Source of the DNA: Sporosarcina sp.
Lineage (GTDB): Bacteria; Bacillota; Bacilli; Bacillales_A; Planococcaceae
Length of the DNA: 8,853 nucleotides
NCBI GenBank assembly: GCA_029263945.1
Contig: JARIDM010000038.1
Span: forward strand, 1-8,853
Direction: 5' to 3'
Shown: positions 6,333 through 8,853 of the stretch, piece by piece
Layout of the letters: the number at the start of each line of letters is the position of its first letter
Numbering within the stretch: the stretch's first letter is position 1
Notes under the pieces: model-generated
What the model saw: only the letters and a program-made list of their open reading frames with translations
The model's database searches: none
What the model was told of the DNA's origin: nothing
Made by a program: the position numbers and the translations under genes

Positions 6333-6380
6333 AAAAAGCAAGGTATACATGAATGATTCAACATCACTTATGCATACCTT
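6331..6380 (-). terminator. Terminator of the FapA-family gene
   Basis: On the minus strand AAGGTAT (plus 6374-6380) pairs with ATACCTT (plus 6340-6346). ATG/CAT continues the stem after one mismatch, and a T run (plus A6332-A6337) follows after GC. The loop is long at 19 nt. The plus reading has no T run after the hairpin, so this mainly serves the minus-strand gene, and its T tract overlaps the end of the protease gene. Confidence 0.65.
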
Positions 6381-6390
6381 ACTCAATTCC

Positions 6391-8421
6391 TCATCTTAAT
6401 ATTATTTGTCCATCTTCATCTATTCTTGCGTGAACTTCAAGTTCATCCCTCGAAAACTTATGCTCGCGTAACCCTATTTGTATTTCCGTCCCAATATAAG
6501 CTTTCCCAATTTTAATGCGACCCTTTTCACCCGTTTTAATCACCGTTTTTACAAAGCTTTCTGAGCCTGTTTCTTGCAGAACAACTTCATTTTTCGCAGT
6601 AATTTTCCCTCCACGGCAAACCCCTTGAATGGTTATATTATTTTCAGCAATGAGCGTACTTTGAAATACACCTTTGGAAGTTATTCGGATATCTCCACTA
6701 CTATATAATTCACTATTTACAGCATAAGGCAAAACAATTTCTGCTTGTGATACAGCTTCAATTTCATGAACTTCAGCAAGTTCCTTTGCTTCATCAATTA
6801 AGAGCTGAAACCCTGCCATGCCCTCTAGTTTATCTTTATAGGTTGAAATAAACATGTCATATAATTTATCTGTCACCATCGTCCACTCTGGTTCTAATGT
6901 CGTGTTACTTTCCCTAACACTTTGGATGAACTGTTTATTTAGCACTTCAAAACGCGTATATTTCTTCTCTAGCAATAAATAAATTAAATGTTTCAAATCT
7001 GCTGGTGCTAACTCTACTTCGGTATTTCCTCTAATTAGAAAAATTTGCTCCACTGCATCTCGTATTTCCACTAAAAATACAGTCACTTCTTTTAACTGAC
7101 GCACAAGTTCATTAATGCTAACTTCTTGTTTCCCCACATTAATCGTTGAAGACAATACATTCCCAGTGACAATGACAGATTTCATCGCATGAAGCGTTGC
7201 CTGTGTGACAGATCCACCTACTAGAATTGACCCAGTCGCCCCTACAAACATTTTAGGAAGCACGTTTCCTCCTACTTTTACATCTCCTTCAAATCGAATA
7301 TTTCCACTTTCTAAACTAACTTCGCCAGGATGATTAAACTCATGAGTTACTTCTACTTTCACAAGCTTGTCTCGCCAATCAAATGACGGTTTCCCTGAAA
7401 TTTTCGCAACAATATCTTGTTCAATCAATTCCACATTTTTTCCCACGCGCAAAAGAATATCGCGCACTGGTTTCACAGGGATTGGTTTCCCCAACAAACT
7501 TTGACCAGGGATTCCTTGAACTGGTAAAATATGCGTCGCAATGACTTCACCTTCTCTAACATTCGTAATGGCATTTACTTCTCTAAAATCCACACGTTCT
7601 ATACTATCTGGGTCAAATTCTTCAAACTCAATATGTATCTCTAAATCGCCATCAGACCCTTCGATTGGCAACGTGCCTTTTGCAACGATGAGTTCATATG
7701 CTTTTGTAGCGCTTACAACCTTGCTAATCGCTGGAAATAACAAACCTTGTTGAACACCCATCTCTTTAAGTTCATCAACAATTTCCTGTGGTTTTAAATC
7801 ATTATAATATTCAATCCTTTCCTCCACTACTAGCTTAAGGGATGCTTGAAATTTTGTGTTTGAAAGAGTCCGCAATGTCTTTTCTCCTGGTGTAAACGAT
7901 AAGAGTGCAATCATTTCCTGTTCAATCAGTTTTATTGAAAATTGAGGTGGTTTTAATTCATCTGATAAGGTCACATCTACTTTGTCACCTGGGTATATCG
8001 TAACTTTTTCATTTATTAATTCACCATTCACATACAAGGAGACATTTTTGCTTGGTTCAAGAACTGGATTGGCATCGGTTCCGAAAACAAACTCAAGCTC
8101 TCCTTGTGCAATTCTTACACCCATTTCTACATGTTCTTCGGATGGCAATAATTCTTTGGCTTGTTGTTGGGGTAGCCCTTCATTTTCAATCATTGCATCA
8201 ATTATTTCTTCGAAACCTAATGATTCATTTTCTGTTGACGTTTTTTCAATTTTTGTGACCCTTACTTCTGCCATGACTTTTCTTAACCCCATCAGTCTTC
8301 TACCAGGGTTAGACAAAACTTCTACGCGAACCTCTTTTTTTGTTAATTTTAATAACGCCAATGCTTGACGCGTAGCTTCTTCAACGGTTGGTGCCTGAAC
8401 AGTTACAATTTTCCTCATCAT
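6391..8421 (-). CDS. FapA/DUF342-family protein with Jag_N-like N-terminus
   Basis: A 676-residue cytosolic protein with no signal peptide. Residues 2-57 resemble the Jag_N domain of the RNA-binding protein Jag/KhpB: a VEEATRQALALL helix, then VRVEVLSNPGRRLMGL and AEVRV. The region from about 70 to 345 fits the N-terminal DUF342/FapA domain, including a G-rich stretch VQGIPGQSLLGKPIPV at 301-316. From about 361 to 430 and again 560-655, short repeating strands with turn glycines (for example FEGDVKVGGNVLP, 377-389) suggest a right-handed beta-helix. The two parts are split by a charged helical insertion at about 432-555 that may form a coiled coil. FapA in Vibrio is linked to flagellar assembly and polar placement; in Bacillota the role is unsettled, and no flagellar gene is next to it. 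AAGGAG lies 7 nt from the first of two adjacent ATGs. It is a single-gene unit with its own terminator. Confidence 0.85.
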   Translation of the reverse strand: MMRKIVTVQAPTVEEATRQALALLKLTKKEVRVEVLSNPGRRLMGLRKVMAEVRVTKIEKTSTENESLGFEEIIDAMIENEGLPQQQAKELLPSEEHVEMGVRIAQGELEFVFGTDANPVLEPSKNVSLYVNGELINEKVTIYPGDKVDVTLSDELKPPQFSIKLIEQEMIALLSFTPGEKTLRTLSNTKFQASLKLVVEERIEYYNDLKPQEIVDELKEMGVQQGLLFPAISKVVSATKAYELIVAKGTLPIEGSDGDLEIHIEFEEFDPDSIERVDFREVNAITNVREGEVIATHILPVQGIPGQSLLGKPIPVKPVRDILLRVGKNVELIEQDIVAKISGKPSFDWRDKLVKVEVTHEFNHPGEVSLESGNIRFEGDVKVGGNVLPKMFVGATGSILVGGSVTQATLHAMKSVIVTGNVLSSTINVGKQEVSINELVRQLKEVTVFLVEIRDAVEQIFLIRGNTEVELAPADLKHLIYLLLEKKYTRFEVLNKQFIQSVRESNTTLEPEWTMVTDKLYDMFISTYKDKLEGMAGFQLLIDEAKELAEVHEIEAVSQAEIVLPYAVNSELYSSGDIRITSKGVFQSTLIAENNITIQGVCRGGKITAKNEVVLQETGSESFVKTVIKTGEKGRIKIGKAYIGTEIQIGLREHKFSRDELEVHARIDEDGQIILR

Positions 8422-8523
8422 TTACACACTCCTTCACACTTCACTTCTATTACTTTTATACTAGCACATTTCTCGGCATTTTAGTGAGGAATTACGCACT
8501 ACTTTTCGACTAATTAGAATAGT

Positions 8524-8562
8524 AAAAAGGCTTAAAGTGATCGTAACCAATCACTTTAAGCC
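8524..8562 (-). terminator. Terminator of the partial gene at the right edge
   Basis: A perfect 13-bp stem: GGCTTAAAGTGAT (8529-8541) with ATCACTTTAAGCC (8550-8562), 8-nt loop. In the minus reading it is followed by five T (plus A8524-A8528). It lies 38 nt past the TAA stop. The plus reading has only a weak T-rich tail. Confidence 0.88.
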
Positions 8563-8600
8563 ATCTTCTTTACGTAACTCTATTGTAATTACGCAACGCT

Positions 8601-8853
8601 TTATTTTTCGATTAACTTAAACTTTTGCCAAGGTTCAATGTGATCCAACAAAAATTGCTCTTCTTTATCAACTGTCGCTACGATATTGGTATGCCCACTA
8701 TTCTTCATATCCTTTCGTGCAAGGTGAAGTTCTCCTTTATAGCGTGTATATCCATCGTTATCTATCGTCACGCTGCCCCGTGTAATTGAACCTGTATCAT
8801 GTGGGGGAAAGTCTTCCACTTGGTAATCTACACGACTTTGTGTTGAGCGAATG
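8601..8853 (-). CDS. C-terminal end of an unidentified protein (cut by the window edge)
   Basis: The last 83 residues of a longer protein; the frame stays open to the right edge, so the true start is outside. A GTG at 8819 could be read as a start, but it has no ribosome binding site and lies inside the open frame, so a 72-residue gene is unlikely. The visible part is hydrophilic and soluble. A likely beta-strand run, GSITRGSVTIDNDGYTRYKGELHLA, occupies about residues 20-44, followed by a mixed KDMKNSGHTNIVATVDKEEQ stretch and the tail EPWQKFKLIEK. There is no signal, membrane segment or cysteine. I do not recognise the family. It is followed by a strong terminator, so it is the last gene of its unit. 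Confidence 0.7.
   Translation of the reverse strand, partial: IRSTQSRVDYQVEDFPPHDTGSITRGSVTIDNDGYTRYKGELHLARKDMKNSGHTNIVATVDKEEQFLLDHIEPWQKFKLIEK

Noticed and set aside
8453..8500. Possible SigD (flagellar) promoter for the FapA gene: GCCGAGAA on the minus strand at 8470-8477
   Set aside because: The -10 resembles GCCGATAT, but no TAAA lies at 14-16 nt upstream (only CGTA/GTAA), so the match is too weak to claim.

Overview
The window looks like an ordinary chromosomal segment of a low-to-moderate-GC Bacillota, most likely Bacillales and possibly Planococcaceae (a Sporosarcina/Lysinibacillus-like organism). The support is indirect: strong AAAGGAG/GGAGG ribosome binding sites on most genes, a secreted two-LysM plus 3D-domain wall protein of the YocH type, a PDZ-less membrane-anchored S1C protease, and compact rho-independent terminators between transcription units. 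No mobile element, CRISPR array, tRNA, rRNA or phage gene was seen.

Layout from left to right. (1) A minus-strand 2-keto-4-pentenoate hydratase-family gene (64-837) has its own extended -10 promoter and terminator. (2) A divergent plus-strand cytosolic glycerophosphodiester phosphodiesterase (957-1715) ends at a terminator that also serves the next unit from the other side. (3) A minus-strand group follows. It starts at a promoter near 4355 and reads an enolase-superfamily enzyme of the muconate-lactonizing type (3150-4268), a GNAT acyltransferase that overlaps it by 4 nt (2476-3153), and then a YIP1-family membrane protein (1778-2404). No terminator is visible before the last gene. (4) A plus-strand secreted LysM-LysM-3D cell-wall protein (4571-5377) has a structured leader and a strong terminator. 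(5) A plus-strand membrane-anchored trypsin-like serine protease (5502-6332) has its Shine-Dalgarno sequence inside two mutually exclusive hairpins. (6) A minus-strand FapA/DUF342-family protein (6391-8421) has a Jag_N-like N-terminus. (7) A minus-strand gene cut by the right edge (8601-8853) could not be identified; it has a strong terminator.

Working together: the translationally coupled enolase-superfamily/GNAT pair is the only clear metabolic module, and its substrate cannot be read from the sequence. The LysM-3D protein, the S1C protease and the YIP1 protein all act at the envelope, but they lie in separate units and nothing shows they act together. I see no convincing new multi-gene system. 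The most interesting signals are the occluded ribosome binding site of the protease gene, the enolase-superfamily/GNAT pair, and the alternative leader structures ahead of the LysM-3D gene.
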